Part shown: positions 1 through 8,544 of the stretch, one piece after another | How positions within the stretch are numbered: position 1 is the first letter of the stretch | Layout of the letters: every line of letters starts with the position of its first letter | From: Arthrobacter_M sp030063245 | GTDB lineage: Bacteria; Actinomycetota; Actinomycetes; Actinomycetales; Micrococcaceae | Assembly: GCF_051131705.1 (NCBI RefSeq) | Contig: NZ_CP180316.1 | Location: 3,844,001-3,908,000 of the forward strand | Direction of reading: 5' to 3' | DNA length: 64,000 nt | Made by a program: the position numbers and the translations under genes | The notes under the pieces: model-generated | Database searches by the model: none | What the model saw: the letters and a program-made list of their open reading frames with translations, nothing else | What the model was told of the DNA's origin: nothing

Positions 1-179
1 GTTCTTCATTCTGATCTCCCATCAGCCCGGAGAGTAGTGTCAGATTGCCTGGCCGCGTCGTTTCGGGGCGTAGATTCTTGTTGGCAGATCGAAGGACCTG
101 TGGACGGCTCGTACGGCAACGGGAGTGACTCCGCCCACTTAACAAAGGGATCAGATGTCTGACGTTTTATGTTTGGTGC

Positions 180-1631
180 ATGACTTCCGGACAGATGAAC
201 ACCCAAGCCGGGTCGGCCTCGCTGGCGGTAACCGGGCCGAATGCAACCGGGCCGAGTGCATCCGGACCGAACCAAACGGGGCCGAACCAATCGGGGCCGA
301 AGGCAACAGTCCTGAGAGCAAAACGTGGACAGCTGAGCGCCCGTCCCGACGATGAGCCTTTCGGGGAGACGCTGGAGGAAACGCTGGCACCTGAGCTGCC
401 CGAACACCTTCCCTCTCCTGCCGCGCACGGCTGGCTGCCTGCCACCTTGGGGATCGCCGCCGTCGTACTGATTGGCCTGAACCTGCGTGCCGGAATCGCC
501 AGCGCCGCTGCCCTTTTCCATGACCTGCAGCAGGTTATGGGCTACGGATCCCTGATCGCTGCAGTGCTGCCCTCCATTCCCACGCTCTGCTTCGCCGTTG
601 CCGGTGCCGGAACGTCCTGGCTGGTGAGACGGCTGGGCGTGGAGAAGGCCATCGCGGTCGCACTGCTGATGCTCACCTCCGGGCTGGCCGTCCGCGGCGT
701 CCCCTCGGTTGGCATACTGCTGGTTGGGACGTTGGTCAGCATGTCCGGGCTGGCCGTCTGCAACGTGGCCATGCCGTCGTTCATCAGGGATCATTACGCG
801 CACAAAACGGCCCTGCTGACGGGGGTGTACACGATCACCATGTCCGCGGGCGCCACCGTCGCGGCCGCTGTCAGTGTGCCGCTGGCACAGCAGCTGCACT
901 CCCCCTCGCTGGGGCTCGCGGCCTGGGCGATTCTGAGCGTGGTCACACTTCTGGCGTTTCTGCCGATGGCTGTAGCGGCCCACCGCAGTCCTGAAACAGG
1001 CCCGGGGAAGGTTATTTCGCCATGGTCACTGCTGCGGACCCGTGCTGGCCTGCTGATTACGGCGTTCTTTAGCGTTCAAGGGCTGATTGCCTACTCGCTG
1101 ATCAGCTGGCTGCCCTATATCCTCACGTCCCGGGGCCTGGATGCCGCTGCCAGCGGGATGCTGCTGGCGGTCATGCAGGTCGTCTCGGTTCCCGGCAATG
1201 TGCTGCTGCTGACCATGGCCGGCCGACCGCGCCTGCTGCGCCACGCGTTCGTGCTGTCCACCGGTTCGCTGCTCGTGGGGGCGTTTGCCCTGCTCCTGCT
1301 TCCGGTCGGCCTGGCCGCGCTACCGGCGGTGCTGTTGGGCTTCGGGCTCGGCGTGTTCCCGCTGGTGCTGGTGGTCATCAGCCGCAGCGGATCATCAACG
1401 GCAGAAACGACCGCGATGTCCACGCTGGCCCAATCCGTCGGCTACCTGGTGGCGACGATCGGCCCGCTCGGCATGGGACTGCTGCACGGCGCAACCGGCG
1501 ACTGGACGCTGCCCTTAATACTGCTGGCGGCCGTGGGGGCACTGCAGGTGGTTTTGGGCTATCTGCTCGCCGGTCCGGCTACGAAACCGGAAGCGAAAAG
1601 GACTCCGGCTACGAATAGGACCTCGGCGTGA
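180..1631 (+). CDS. MFS transporter, CynX/NimT (cyanate/nitroimidazole exporter-like) family
   Basis: Predicted 12-helix major facilitator in the cytoplasmic membrane; substrate unknown. The first helix begins near residue 88 (LPATLGIAAVVLIGLNLRAG, the LNLRAG motif typical of CynX-like carriers), and hydrophobic segments alternate to residue ~470. Before it lies an ~85-residue polar tail unusual for the family. This tail starts with five pentapeptide-like units (NATGP, SASGP, NQTGP, NQSGP, KAT..) encoded by 15-bp DNA repeats. ATG codons at 180 and 195 are both possible and neither has a strong ribosome-binding site, so the start is uncertain. The PucR-type regulator that follows on the same strand may control it, by proximity only. 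Family assignment is confident, transported compound not. Confidence 0.85.
   Translation: MTSGQMNTQAGSASLAVTGPNATGPSASGPNQTGPNQSGPKATVLRAKRGQLSARPDDEPFGETLEETLAPELPEHLPSPAAHGWLPATLGIAAVVLIGLNLRAGIASAAALFHDLQQVMGYGSLIAAVLPSIPTLCFAVAGAGTSWLVRRLGVEKAIAVALLMLTSGLAVRGVPSVGILLVGTLVSMSGLAVCNVAMPSFIRDHYAHKTALLTGVYTITMSAGATVAAAVSVPLAQQLHSPSLGLAAWAILSVVTLLAFLPMAVAAHRSPETGPGKVISPWSLLRTRAGLLITAFFSVQGLIAYSLISWLPYILTSRGLDAAASGMLLAVMQVVSVPGNVLLLTMAGRPRLLRHAFVLSTGSLLVGAFALLLLPVGLAALPAVLLGFGLGVFPLVLVVISRSGSSTAETTAMSTLAQSVGYLVATIGPLGMGLLHGATGDWTLPLILLAAVGALQVVLGYLLAGPATKPEAKRTPATNRTSA
236..310 (+). repeat. 15-bp in-frame tandem repeat, five diverged units
   Basis: Units begin at 236, 251, 266, 281 and 296 (GCCGAATGCAACCGG, GCCGAGTGCATCCGG and relatives). 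They encode the pentapeptide units in the N-terminal tail of the MFS transporter. The divergence between units suggests an older expansion than the arrays near 37.6 or 62.0 kb. Confidence 0.85.
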
Positions 1632-1947
1632 CCCTCTTTCGAAGCCGCCGCCAACCGCTGACCGAAGGAGTCACGGCGACGCTGCGCGAGCGATCAAGGC
1701 GCCGGCCCATTGACAGGATCTTCCTCAGCAACGTTCTGCAGCAGCAGGACCTCAGCTTAGACGGGTGCAGCGCCGACGGCCACGAATGCCTGCTCGAGGC
1801 CATCACAGCGCACGACGAGACGGCGGCCGTCGACAGCGTGGACAGGAACCAAAGCTCCTGCATGGCGTGGCCGCGGAGTTGTTGAGGGCCGGGCTGATGC
1901 GGGCACCGGATGGTGCCGCCGCACTAGGACCGGGAAAATTGTAGTGC
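1632..1947. other. Intergenic stretch with no recognised gene
   Basis: About 330 bp between the MFS stop and the PucR start. A GTG at 1628 overlaps the MFS stop and opens an 85-codon plus-strand frame (to 1885). Its product is rich in Arg, Ser and Asp and resembles nothing I know, so I do not call it a gene. A short hairpin (GGCACC..GGTGCC, about 1902-1917) lies near the end and could be a weak terminator. Confidence 0.4.
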
Positions 1948-1952
1948 ATTTG

Positions 1953-1958
1953 TATAAT
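1953..1958 (+). promoter_or_regulatory. -10 element (TATAAT) of a predicted leaderless promoter
   Basis: A perfect TATAAT is followed by six bases (TGACTT) and then directly by the ATG of the PucR gene at 1965. The transcription start would fall on or next to the A of the start codon, and no Shine-Dalgarno sequence precedes the ATG. No convincing -35 is seen 16-18 bp upstream. Confidence 0.6.
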
Positions 1959-1964
1959 TGACTT

Positions 1965-3410
1965 ATGTCGATCTCCCTCGCCGATCTGCTGGCAACGCCG
2001 CAGCTGCACTTGAAAAACCTCGGCGCTGCGCAAGGCACGCTGAAAACCCCGATTCAGTGGGCCGCGGTCACCGAGCTGGAAAACCCCCAGCCGTTCCTCA
2101 GCGGCGGTGAACTCGTGCTCACCACGGGCCTCAAAAGCAACACGGCCGCCGCCCAGCGCTCTTTCGTCCGCCAGGTACAGCGGGCCGGCGCCGTCGGCCT
2201 CGGTTTTGGCATCGGACTCGGCCATGACCAGGTCCCCACGGCGCTGATCGCCGAAGCGAACAGATGGGGGCTGCCGGTCGTCGAGGTCCCGTACCGGACT
2301 CCGTTTATCGCCATCGGCAAGCTCGTGGCTGACTCGCGCTCGGCCGATCACTACGCCAAGCTCGAGCGGCTGCTGACCCAGCATCAGATTCTGGCCCAGT
2401 CGCTGCTCGCCGGCGGCGGCCTGAACGCCCTGTTGGCCAAGCTGGCCGGGATGATCCGCACCGATGCGGTGCTGACCCAGTTCAACAGCGAGCTGTTCAG
2501 CACCTGCCCCGGTACCGACGTCGACGACGAAAACTGGCTTCCCGTGGTGCTCGCGACGGGCAAGCGCGACGCCAGCACGCTCTGGCTGCGCAAACCATTC
2601 GACGACGGCGGGATCGTTGACTATGCCAAGGGCCTGATCAGTGTGGAGCTGAACAACCTGGTGCAGCGCCGGCAGACCGCCCGACAGCTGGCCGGCCAGG
2701 TGTTCCAAGACATTATCCGCGGCTCCCTCGACGGGCCCGATGCCACGGCCCGGCTGCAAAGCGTGCACGTGAATCCGGCCGCCAAAAACATGGTGCTGCT
2801 GGTGCGCGTCCCGGCCGGCCGCTCCGACACCCTGGCGGGCATGGCCCTGCCGCAGCCGCTCGAATCCGCGGTGGCCGCCGTGCTCGGCAGCGCGGATCAG
2901 CAGGAATTGCTCATCATCTGCCCGACTCACAGCGGCGCCCCGGCCACGCTGGGCACCGCACTCAGCCGGCAGATGACCGACGTCGGCATCAAGGCGCCGG
3001 TGGGAATCGGCGGGGCCTATGCCCAGGCCAACGGGCTGCGTTGGAGCTATTTTGAGGCGAAGGAAGCCGCCTCCCGTGGTCTGGCGGTGAATGAACCGGA
3101 GCGGCTCAGCCTAACCTCGCTGCTGCTGGCCAGCGAGGACGTGCCGATGACGGATATGGCGACGGAAGCGCTGGCCCCCCTGCTGGCCTTCGACGCCGCC
3201 CACGGCGCCGAGCTGGTTAACACGCTGGAAAGCTACCTGCAGCTCAACGGCTCGGTGGCGTCCGTTGCGGAGGCGCTGACCTTGCACCGCAACACCGTCC
3301 GGTACCGGCTGACACAGATCTCCGAGCTGACCGGCTACGATCCTGCCGTCACCGCGGACCGGGTTCAGCTCTGGCTGGCGCTGGCCGTGCGGCGGCTCGC
3401 CCGGGAGTAA
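1965..3410 (+). CDS. PucR family transcriptional regulator
   Basis: A 481-residue regulator with the usual PucR architecture. The N-terminal PucR ligand-sensing domain spans roughly residues 8-130 (SLADLLATPQLHLKNL, then GELVLTTGL and GFGIGLGHDQVPTALI). A middle CdaR/GGDEF-like region follows, and the C-terminal HTH_30 DNA-binding domain is near residues 415-475 (LNGSVASVAEALTLHRNTVR, then YRLTQISELTG). Members control purine, GABA or other nitrogen-compound catabolism; the effector here cannot be read from sequence. It follows an MFS carrier on the same strand, a plausible target. The ATG at 1965 is favoured because TATAAT lies exactly one promoter-length upstream, implying a leaderless transcript. 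Length is normal. Confidence 0.93.
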   Translation: MSISLADLLATPQLHLKNLGAAQGTLKTPIQWAAVTELENPQPFLSGGELVLTTGLKSNTAAAQRSFVRQVQRAGAVGLGFGIGLGHDQVPTALIAEANRWGLPVVEVPYRTPFIAIGKLVADSRSADHYAKLERLLTQHQILAQSLLAGGGLNALLAKLAGMIRTDAVLTQFNSELFSTCPGTDVDDENWLPVVLATGKRDASTLWLRKPFDDGGIVDYAKGLISVELNNLVQRRQTARQLAGQVFQDIIRGSLDGPDATARLQSVHVNPAAKNMVLLVRVPAGRSDTLAGMALPQPLESAVAAVLGSADQQELLIICPTHSGAPATLGTALSRQMTDVGIKAPVGIGGAYAQANGLRWSYFEAKEAASRGLAVNEPERLSLTSLLLASEDVPMTDMATEALAPLLAFDAAHGAELVNTLESYLQLNGSVASVAEALTLHRNTVRYRLTQISELTGYDPAVTADRVQLWLALAVRRLARE

Positions 3411-3518
3411 CCAGCCAGGGAGTACCTACAGCAGTTCGGCTTTGGCCGTCGTTGCGACCCACTTCGGCATGGCCGTCAGCGCGATGATCAACAAGGTGTC
3501 CCAAGGATGGTTCCCAGA

Positions 3519-4556
3519 TCAGGCATCTTTTGCAGCAGCTGCCGCATCAGGATGCAGCCGATTACTCAGCGGCACCACATCCCCCTGGCGGTACAGCAGC
3601 GACCGGAGTTCCGATTCCGTGGAATCCGGCCGGCGCGGGTCTATCGTCTCGCCGGAGGTGAAGTGGTCCAGTATCCTCGGGTCAACGTAGCTCTTCCGCG
3701 CGATGGTAGGCGTATTTCCGAGCACGCCGGCGGCCTCCTCAATGGCCCGGCTGATCGCCTTTTTGCGGTCCATGACCTTACGCTGCGGGCCGGTGCGGGC
3801 CAGGCTGGCCGCCGCTGCGGCCGTTCCGCGCAGAGTCCGGAAATCCTTGGCGGTAAAGTCCCCAGCGGTGTGCTCCTTGACGTAAGCGTTGATTTCCGCG
3901 CTGGTCACCGGGTGCCAGTGCCGGCCGTCTTTGTAGGCGAGCAGCCGTGCCTTGCCGCCGCGCCGTTTCAGTTCCCGGACCAACACCGCAAGATCCGGAT
4001 CGGTGATGTCGGAGGTCCATTCCTTGCCGCTCTTGGCGGGGAACTTGAGCCGCAGCCTGTCTCCGTTGACCGCGACATGTGCACAGAGAAGGGTGGCCAG
4101 GCCGCGGCTGCCGTTTTCATTCGTATACCGCTCGGAACCGACCCGGAGCGAGCCGCTGTCCAGCATCCGGAAGGCCCCGGCCAGCACCCGGTCCCGGGTC
4201 AGACCCAGGCTGCGCAGGTCCATCGTGACGCGGCGACGCGCCACCGGCAGGGACTCTGCCAGCGCCAGCGCGCGGTCAAACTTGACCCTGTCCTTCTGTT
4301 CCCGCCACGTGGGATGGTAAATATACTGCCGCCGGCCCACGGAGTCGAGTCCCGTGGCCTGGATATGGCCGTTCTCGTAGGGGGCAATCCACACGTTCGT
4401 CCAGGCCGGCGGGATGCCGACGCTTTCCAGCCGATCCCGAACGGTGCCGAACGGCAGCGTTGAGCCGTCGAGGCCGCGGTAGCTGAAACCGCTGCCGGAT
4501 CTGACCCGCCGGTAGCCCCGTCCGGAGGTATTGCTGCGGCGAAGACTCAAGGACAT
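3519..4556 (-). CDS. DNA topoisomerase IB (poxvirus-like)
   Basis: A 345-residue type IB topoisomerase that relaxes supercoils through a 3'-phosphotyrosine intermediate. The N-terminal cap is recognisable by IPPAWTNVWIAPYENGHIQA followed by TGLDSVGRRQYIYHPTW. The catalytic domain carries GSERYTNENGSRGLATL (first catalytic Arg), LKFPAKSGKEW (Lys), FRTLRGT (second Arg) and the nucleophilic tyrosine in ARKSYVDPRIL. The usual DFRTWHGT motif reads DFRTLRGT here, a tolerated variant. A short Ala-rich tail ends the protein. It stands alone between PucR (convergent) and fprA. Length and active site are complete, so it is probably functional; such enzymes are common but non-essential in soil actinobacteria. 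Confidence 0.95.
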   Translation of the reverse strand: MSLSLRRSNTSGRGYRRVRSGSGFSYRGLDGSTLPFGTVRDRLESVGIPPAWTNVWIAPYENGHIQATGLDSVGRRQYIYHPTWREQKDRVKFDRALALAESLPVARRRVTMDLRSLGLTRDRVLAGAFRMLDSGSLRVGSERYTNENGSRGLATLLCAHVAVNGDRLRLKFPAKSGKEWTSDITDPDLAVLVRELKRRGGKARLLAYKDGRHWHPVTSAEINAYVKEHTAGDFTAKDFRTLRGTAAAAASLARTGPQRKVMDRKKAISRAIEEAAGVLGNTPTIARKSYVDPRILDHFTSGETIDPRRPDSTESELRSLLYRQGDVVPLSNRLHPDAAAAAKDA

Positions 4557-4691
4557 GCCCCCTTGCCAACGGTGGTCAGCGGACCGGGTCAGCCTTTATC
4601 CGGCCGCCGCTTTCGCTTATCGTAAGCCTGCTGACGGGATTTTCCCACGTCCGCAACCGTGAGCGGTCACCGGGCCATCACACTTCGGCCG

Positions 4692-6146
4692 TCACACTTC
4701 GACGGCGGCGCCGCGGGAAACAGTCACCATATCCACGCGCGGCACCACCTTCACCCGCTCGCGCTGCACGCCCCCGTCCGAGGATGCCGCTGCGCCCAGC
4801 GCCTTTTCGTGGGCATCCAGCTCCAGCCAGCCGTCCCAACTGGTGTACTGCACCCCGCGCTCATCCAGCAGATCGACGACGGCTTCCGGTTCCGCGTGCA
4901 CGGCGGCCGGCAGCTGCGCGAGATCCCGAAGCAGGTGTGTCACCGTTTCCAGAGCGTCGCCCTTGGTGTGGCCGATCAGGCCGACGGGTCCCCGCTTGAT
5001 CCAGCCGGTGGTGTAAACCCCAGGGACCGGCGCGCCGTCGGCGTCCAGCACCCGGCCGCCGTCGTTCTCCACGACACCCCGTACGTGATCGAACTCAACG
5101 TCTGCCAGCGCAGACCCGAGGTATCCGACCGAGCGGTACACGGCCTGGACCGGATACTCGATAATTTCCCCGGTACCGCGGGCATTTCCGGTGCCATCCA
5201 GCTCGGTCCGTTCGAACCTGATCCCGCTGACCTTGCCATCCGTGCCGATGATCTCCACCGGGCTGTGCAGGAAATGCAGATGCAACCGGCGCGACGCGGT
5301 TGATGTAACGGCGGAGACGTCGTCATCCTGGTCGACCAGCCAGTTCGTCAGAGTACCGACCATCGTCTTGATCTGGTTGTTGGTCCGGATCGCTTCATCG
5401 GAGGCCGCATCGAACTCGAAATCCTCCGGATAGAGCACGATGTCCACATCCTTGGAATGCGACAGCTCACGCAGCTCCAACGGCGTGAACTTCACCTGCG
5501 CCGGCCCGCGCCGCCCGAAAATATGCACATCCGTCACCGGCGAGGCCTGCAGACCCCGGTGGACATTGTCCGGAATCTCCGTCACCAGCAGATCCTCGGC
5601 ATGTTTTGACAGCATCCGGGCCACATCCAGGGCCACATTGCCATTCCCGATCACGGCAACGTGCTTCGCGGTCAGCGGCCACTCGCGCGGCACATCGGGG
5701 TGGCCGTCGTACCAGGAGACGAAGTCCGCGCCGCCGAATGAACCCTCCAGCTCGACCCCGGGAATATTCAGATCCGCGTCCTTGATAGCGCCGGTGGCGA
5801 AAATGACGGCGTCGTAATGGGCCTGCAGGTCGGCCAAAGACAGGTCCGTACCGAAATCAACATTGCCGAAGAAGCGGATGTCGCCGCGGTCCAGCACCTT
5901 GTGCAGGGCGTTCACGATGCCCTTGATCCGGGGATGATCCGGGGCCACGCCGTAACGGATCAGCCCATAGGGGGCCGGATAGCGGTCGAAGAGGTCGATG
6001 CTGACATGCAGGCCGCCGTTGCGGACTTCTTCGCTCTTGGTCAGGATATCCGCCGCATAGACGCCGGCCGGGCCGGAGCCGATCACGGCCACCCGCAGCG
6101 GGCGTCCCTCGGTTCCGACGGATTTTTCGCAGCTGTTTGTTGACAC
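4692..6146 (-). CDS. fprA: Ferredoxin/flavodoxin-NADP+ reductase (FprA type)
   Basis: FAD-dependent reductase of the adrenodoxin-reductase/FprA family, about 484 residues. The N-terminal FAD-binding Rossmann motif reads VAVIGSGPAGVYAADIL. The active-site-type segment RYPAPYGLIRYGVAPDHP follows. An NADPH-binding Rossmann fold is at HVAVIGNGNVALDVARML, and the C-terminal FAD-contact motif is TGWIKRGPVGLIGHTKGDA. I chose the GTG at 6146 because AAGGAAACCACC precedes it and it sits just before the conserved domain; an upstream ATG at 6212 would add 22 non-conserved residues. It lies last in the sulfur block, 81 bp after cysG. It probably passes electrons from NADPH to the ferredoxin used by the sulfite reductase encoded at 17.5-19.3 kb. 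Confidence 0.94.
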   Translation of the reverse strand: MSTNSCEKSVGTEGRPLRVAVIGSGPAGVYAADILTKSEEVRNGGLHVSIDLFDRYPAPYGLIRYGVAPDHPRIKGIVNALHKVLDRGDIRFFGNVDFGTDLSLADLQAHYDAVIFATGAIKDADLNIPGVELEGSFGGADFVSWYDGHPDVPREWPLTAKHVAVIGNGNVALDVARMLSKHAEDLLVTEIPDNVHRGLQASPVTDVHIFGRRGPAQVKFTPLELRELSHSKDVDIVLYPEDFEFDAASDEAIRTNNQIKTMVGTLTNWLVDQDDDVSAVTSTASRRLHLHFLHSPVEIIGTDGKVSGIRFERTELDGTGNARGTGEIIEYPVQAVYRSVGYLGSALADVEFDHVRGVVENDGGRVLDADGAPVPGVYTTGWIKRGPVGLIGHTKGDALETVTHLLRDLAQLPAAVHAEPEAVVDLLDERGVQYTSWDGWLELDAHEKALGAAASSDGGVQRERVKVVPRVDMVTVSRGAAVEV

Positions 6147-6227
6147 GGTGGTTTCCTTTTCTTCCTGGTGCCCGTCATCGACTGGGCAATTGCTGTCCGT
6201 TTGGGCGCCCACAAGCGCGCCTATTGC

Positions 6228-7463
6228 TCAATCGATGGAAATCTTTGCCTTTGCCAGGGCGACGGCGGCGAGCGGGCTGACGCGGACCACGTCGCCGACG
6301 ACGATCACGGCCGGGTTCGCGACGCCGGCCGCTTCCGCCTGGTCCGCTATGCCGGCCAGCGTCCCGATCGTCACGCGCTGATCGGCTCCGTAACCGTTCT
6401 CGATAATACCGACAGGGCAGTCGGGACCGCGGCCATTGGCGGCCAGGAGCTCCGCGGATCGGCGCAGGGTTCCGACCCCCATCAGCAGCACCACGGTGTG
6501 ATCGCTGCCCGCGGGTACGTTGGAGAGTTCCTCGTGGCCGCTGATCATGGTGAAGGCCTTGGCCAGACCGCGGTGCGTCACCGGGATCCCCGCCGCGGCC
6601 GGGACGGAGACAGCGGAGGTGACGCCGGAGACCACTTCCACATCAATACCCTGAGCGCGGCAGAACAGCGCTTCCTCCCCACCTCGGCCCAGCACGTAGG
6701 GATCCCCACCCTTAAGCCGGACCACCCGATGACCGGCTTGGGCCTCGCGGACCAGGATCTCGTTGATCTGCTGCTGCGGAACAAGATGGTGGCCCGGAGC
6801 CTTGCCTACCTCGATGACTCGCACCTCGGGATCCAGATCCGCCAACAGGTCGCGTGGCCCCAGCCGGTCCGCCACCACCACATCGGCCTGTGCCAGCAAC
6901 CGGCGTCCGCGCACGGTGATCAGCCCCGGATCGCCCGGACCACCGCCGACCAGGGCCACAGATCCGCTGGCGCCTGGTGATGTGCGGTGCCGCCGAAGGG
7001 GCAGGTCACCACATTCCAGGGCCACCGCCACCGCGCTGCGCAGCACCGCGGCCCGACGTGGATCTCCGCCGGCGCTGATGGCGATCTTCACATCGTCCAC
7101 CTCGGCAACGGCAGGGGTCCAGGCGGCAGACGCTTCATGATCGGAGGCATTGACGCACCAGATCCGCTGCGCCTCGGCGTCGGCCGCGACCAGCGAATCC
7201 ACCTCCGCGACACCGGTGGCGGTCTGCACAAACCAGACCCCGTCCAGATCACCGGCAAGATAGCCCCGTTCGCGCCACCGCACCAGCCCGGCGTCGGCCA
7301 GTGCCCTGACCCCGCCCTCTGCCTCCGGTGCCACCACAGTGACCAGCGCGCCGGCGTCGAGCAGCCCCTTGGCGCGGCGCGCGGCAACCGGTCCGGCACC
7401 CACCACCAACACGGGGCGGCCCAGCAGCCGCAGCGAGATGGGGTATATGTCTTGAACAGCCAT
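6228..7463 (-). CDS. cysG: Siroheme synthase: uroporphyrinogen-III C-methyltransferase with N-terminal precorrin-2 dehydrogenase-like domain
   Basis: A 411-residue CysG-type fusion. The N-terminal NAD-binding domain (YPISLRLLGRPVLVVGAGPV) resembles precorrin-2 dehydrogenase/ferrochelatase. The C-terminal S-adenosylmethionine-dependent methyltransferase starts near residue 165 (VALVGGGPGDPGLITVRGRR) and has VVRLKGGDPYVLGRGGEEA, SGVTSAVSVPAAAGIPVTHR and LLMGV. It makes precorrin-2 and, with the CbiX-type chelatase encoded near 19.5-20.3 kb, siroheme for sulfite reductase. It is shorter than E. coli CysG (457 residues) because the dimerisation/chelatase segment is reduced, which fits with a separate chelatase. 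AAGGTG precedes the ATG. The GCGT-centred dyad at 7517-7534 lies 54 bp upstream of the start. Confidence 0.93.
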   Translation of the reverse strand: MAVQDIYPISLRLLGRPVLVVGAGPVAARRAKGLLDAGALVTVVAPEAEGGVRALADAGLVRWRERGYLAGDLDGVWFVQTATGVAEVDSLVAADAEAQRIWCVNASDHEASAAWTPAVAEVDDVKIAISAGGDPRRAAVLRSAVAVALECGDLPLRRHRTSPGASGSVALVGGGPGDPGLITVRGRRLLAQADVVVADRLGPRDLLADLDPEVRVIEVGKAPGHHLVPQQQINEILVREAQAGHRVVRLKGGDPYVLGRGGEEALFCRAQGIDVEVVSGVTSAVSVPAAAGIPVTHRGLAKAFTMISGHEELSNVPAGSDHTVVLLMGVGTLRRSAELLAANGRGPDCPVGIIENGYGADQRVTIGTLAGIADQAEAAGVANPAVIVVGDVVRVSPLAAVALAKAKISID

Positions 7464-7516
7464 GGAAACACCTTAAGGAGAGAAATTCGGCGGAGCCAAA
7501 GAGTGCGAAACACCCG

Positions 7517-7534
7517 TTCACGCGGCGTCACGCG
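7517..7534 (-). promoter_or_regulatory. Candidate sulfur-regulon operator upstream of cysG
   Basis: TTCACGCG-GCGT-CACGCG, preceded by GCGAAAC at 7505-7511. The centre GGCGTCA and flanks match elements before ssuA (10561-10580) and cysI (19334-19349). This is the least symmetric of the three. Regulator unknown. Confidence 0.4.
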
Positions 7535-7556
7535 GGGACATACCGGCCACCGGGCC

Positions 7557-7580
7557 GGCAGAACGGCAGAACGGCAGAAC
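7557..7580. repeat. 8-bp tandem repeat, three perfect copies
   Basis: GGCAGAAC repeated three times between ssuC and cysG, just downstream of the ssuC stop. No function is evident. Confidence 0.9.
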
Positions 7581-7596
7581 ACGAGCGGGCGGCACA

Positions 7597-8544
7597 TCAG
7601 GTGGCGGCCAGTAGTCCCCTTCCGCGCAGCAGCCGGCGTTCCAACGGCGCGAAAAACAGCAGCTCCACGGCGATCCCGACAATAAGAATCAGCAAGATGG
7701 CGCTCATGACGACGGCCATGTCGGACAGGTCCCGGCCCTGCTGCAGCAACGAGCCCAGCCCAAAGCCCATGGATCCGCCCATCGCAATGATCTCCGCGGC
7801 CATCAGCGAGCGCCAGGAGAAGGCCCAGCCCTGCTTCAGCCCGGCCAGGTAGCCCGGCAGCGCCGCCGGCAGTACAATCTGCACCGCCATCGCCCAGCGC
7901 CCAGCCCCGAGCACCTGCCCCATCCGGCGGTACTGCGGCGGAATCTGGTCCACCCCCGCGATCAGCCCGTTAATGATCGACGGCACCGCTCCCATCAGCA
8001 AGACAAAGTAGACGGTGGCATCGGAGAGTCCAAACCAGATGATCGCGGCGGGCACCCAGGCCACGGACGGCAGCACCTGCAGCCCGGAAATCAGTGGCCC
8101 CAGCGCCGTGCGCAGCGGCCGCACCTGGACTATCAACAGCCCGATCGGCGTGGCGATCAGCGCGCTGGCCACGAAGCCGATGAACCCACGCTGCACGCTT
8201 GTCCAGACTGCGCCCTGCAGCTTGCCGTCGCCCCACAGCGCCGACAGCGACGCGGCCACATCCAGCGGACCGGGCACCAGATCCGCGCGTTTGTGGCCCA
8301 GCATGATGTAGAGCTGCCAGAGCAGGACCAGAACGACGACGGCGCCAAGCGGCGCGAGGATTTTGGTCAGGTTCAGCGACGGACGGGGCGGCAGCTCGGA
8401 CTGCAACGCATCCAGCCCGGCCTCGACCTCGCTCACCGAGTGCCCTCCGCCGATCGAGTCTGGGGCCGCACCAGCAGGGTTTTCCGGCCACCCCTGCGGG
8501 GGCAGGGAACCGACGGAGAGCAGGACCTCTTGTTCAGCGGACAT
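7597..8544 (-). CDS. ssuC: ABC transporter permease, SsuC/TauC-like (sulfonate/nitrate/taurine family)
   Basis: A 315-residue inner-membrane permease with about six transmembrane segments after a ~45-residue polar N-terminus. The cytoplasmic EAA loop that contacts the ATPase is visible as GQVLGAGRWAMAVQIVLPAA followed by LPGYLAGLKQGWAFSWRSL. The family imports aliphatic sulfonates, taurine or nitrate. The placement between sulfate-assimilation genes favours a sulfur compound, but no sulfonate monooxygenase is present in the window, so the substrate is inferred. Its start overlaps the end of ssuB by 11 bp, so the two are probably translationally coupled. Confidence 0.87.
   Translation of the reverse strand: MSAEQEVLLSVGSLPPQGWPENPAGAAPDSIGGGHSVSEVEAGLDALQSELPPRPSLNLTKILAPLGAVVVLVLLWQLYIMLGHKRADLVPGPLDVAASLSALWGDGKLQGAVWTSVQRGFIGFVASALIATPIGLLIVQVRPLRTALGPLISGLQVLPSVAWVPAAIIWFGLSDATVYFVLLMGAVPSIINGLIAGVDQIPPQYRRMGQVLGAGRWAMAVQIVLPAALPGYLAGLKQGWAFSWRSLMAAEIIAMGGSMGFGLGSLLQQGRDLSDMAVVMSAILLILIVGIAVELLFFAPLERRLLRGRGLLAAT

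Noticed and set aside
6..983. Minus-strand 325-codon frame opposite the MFS gene
   Set aside because: Shadow frame rich in Gly, Gln and Arg; no domain and it runs across the transporter helices.
1803..2930. Minus-strand 375-codon frame opposite PucR
   Set aside because: His/Gln/Arg-rich composition with no family match, typical of antisense frames in high-GC DNA; the plus-strand PucR is complete.
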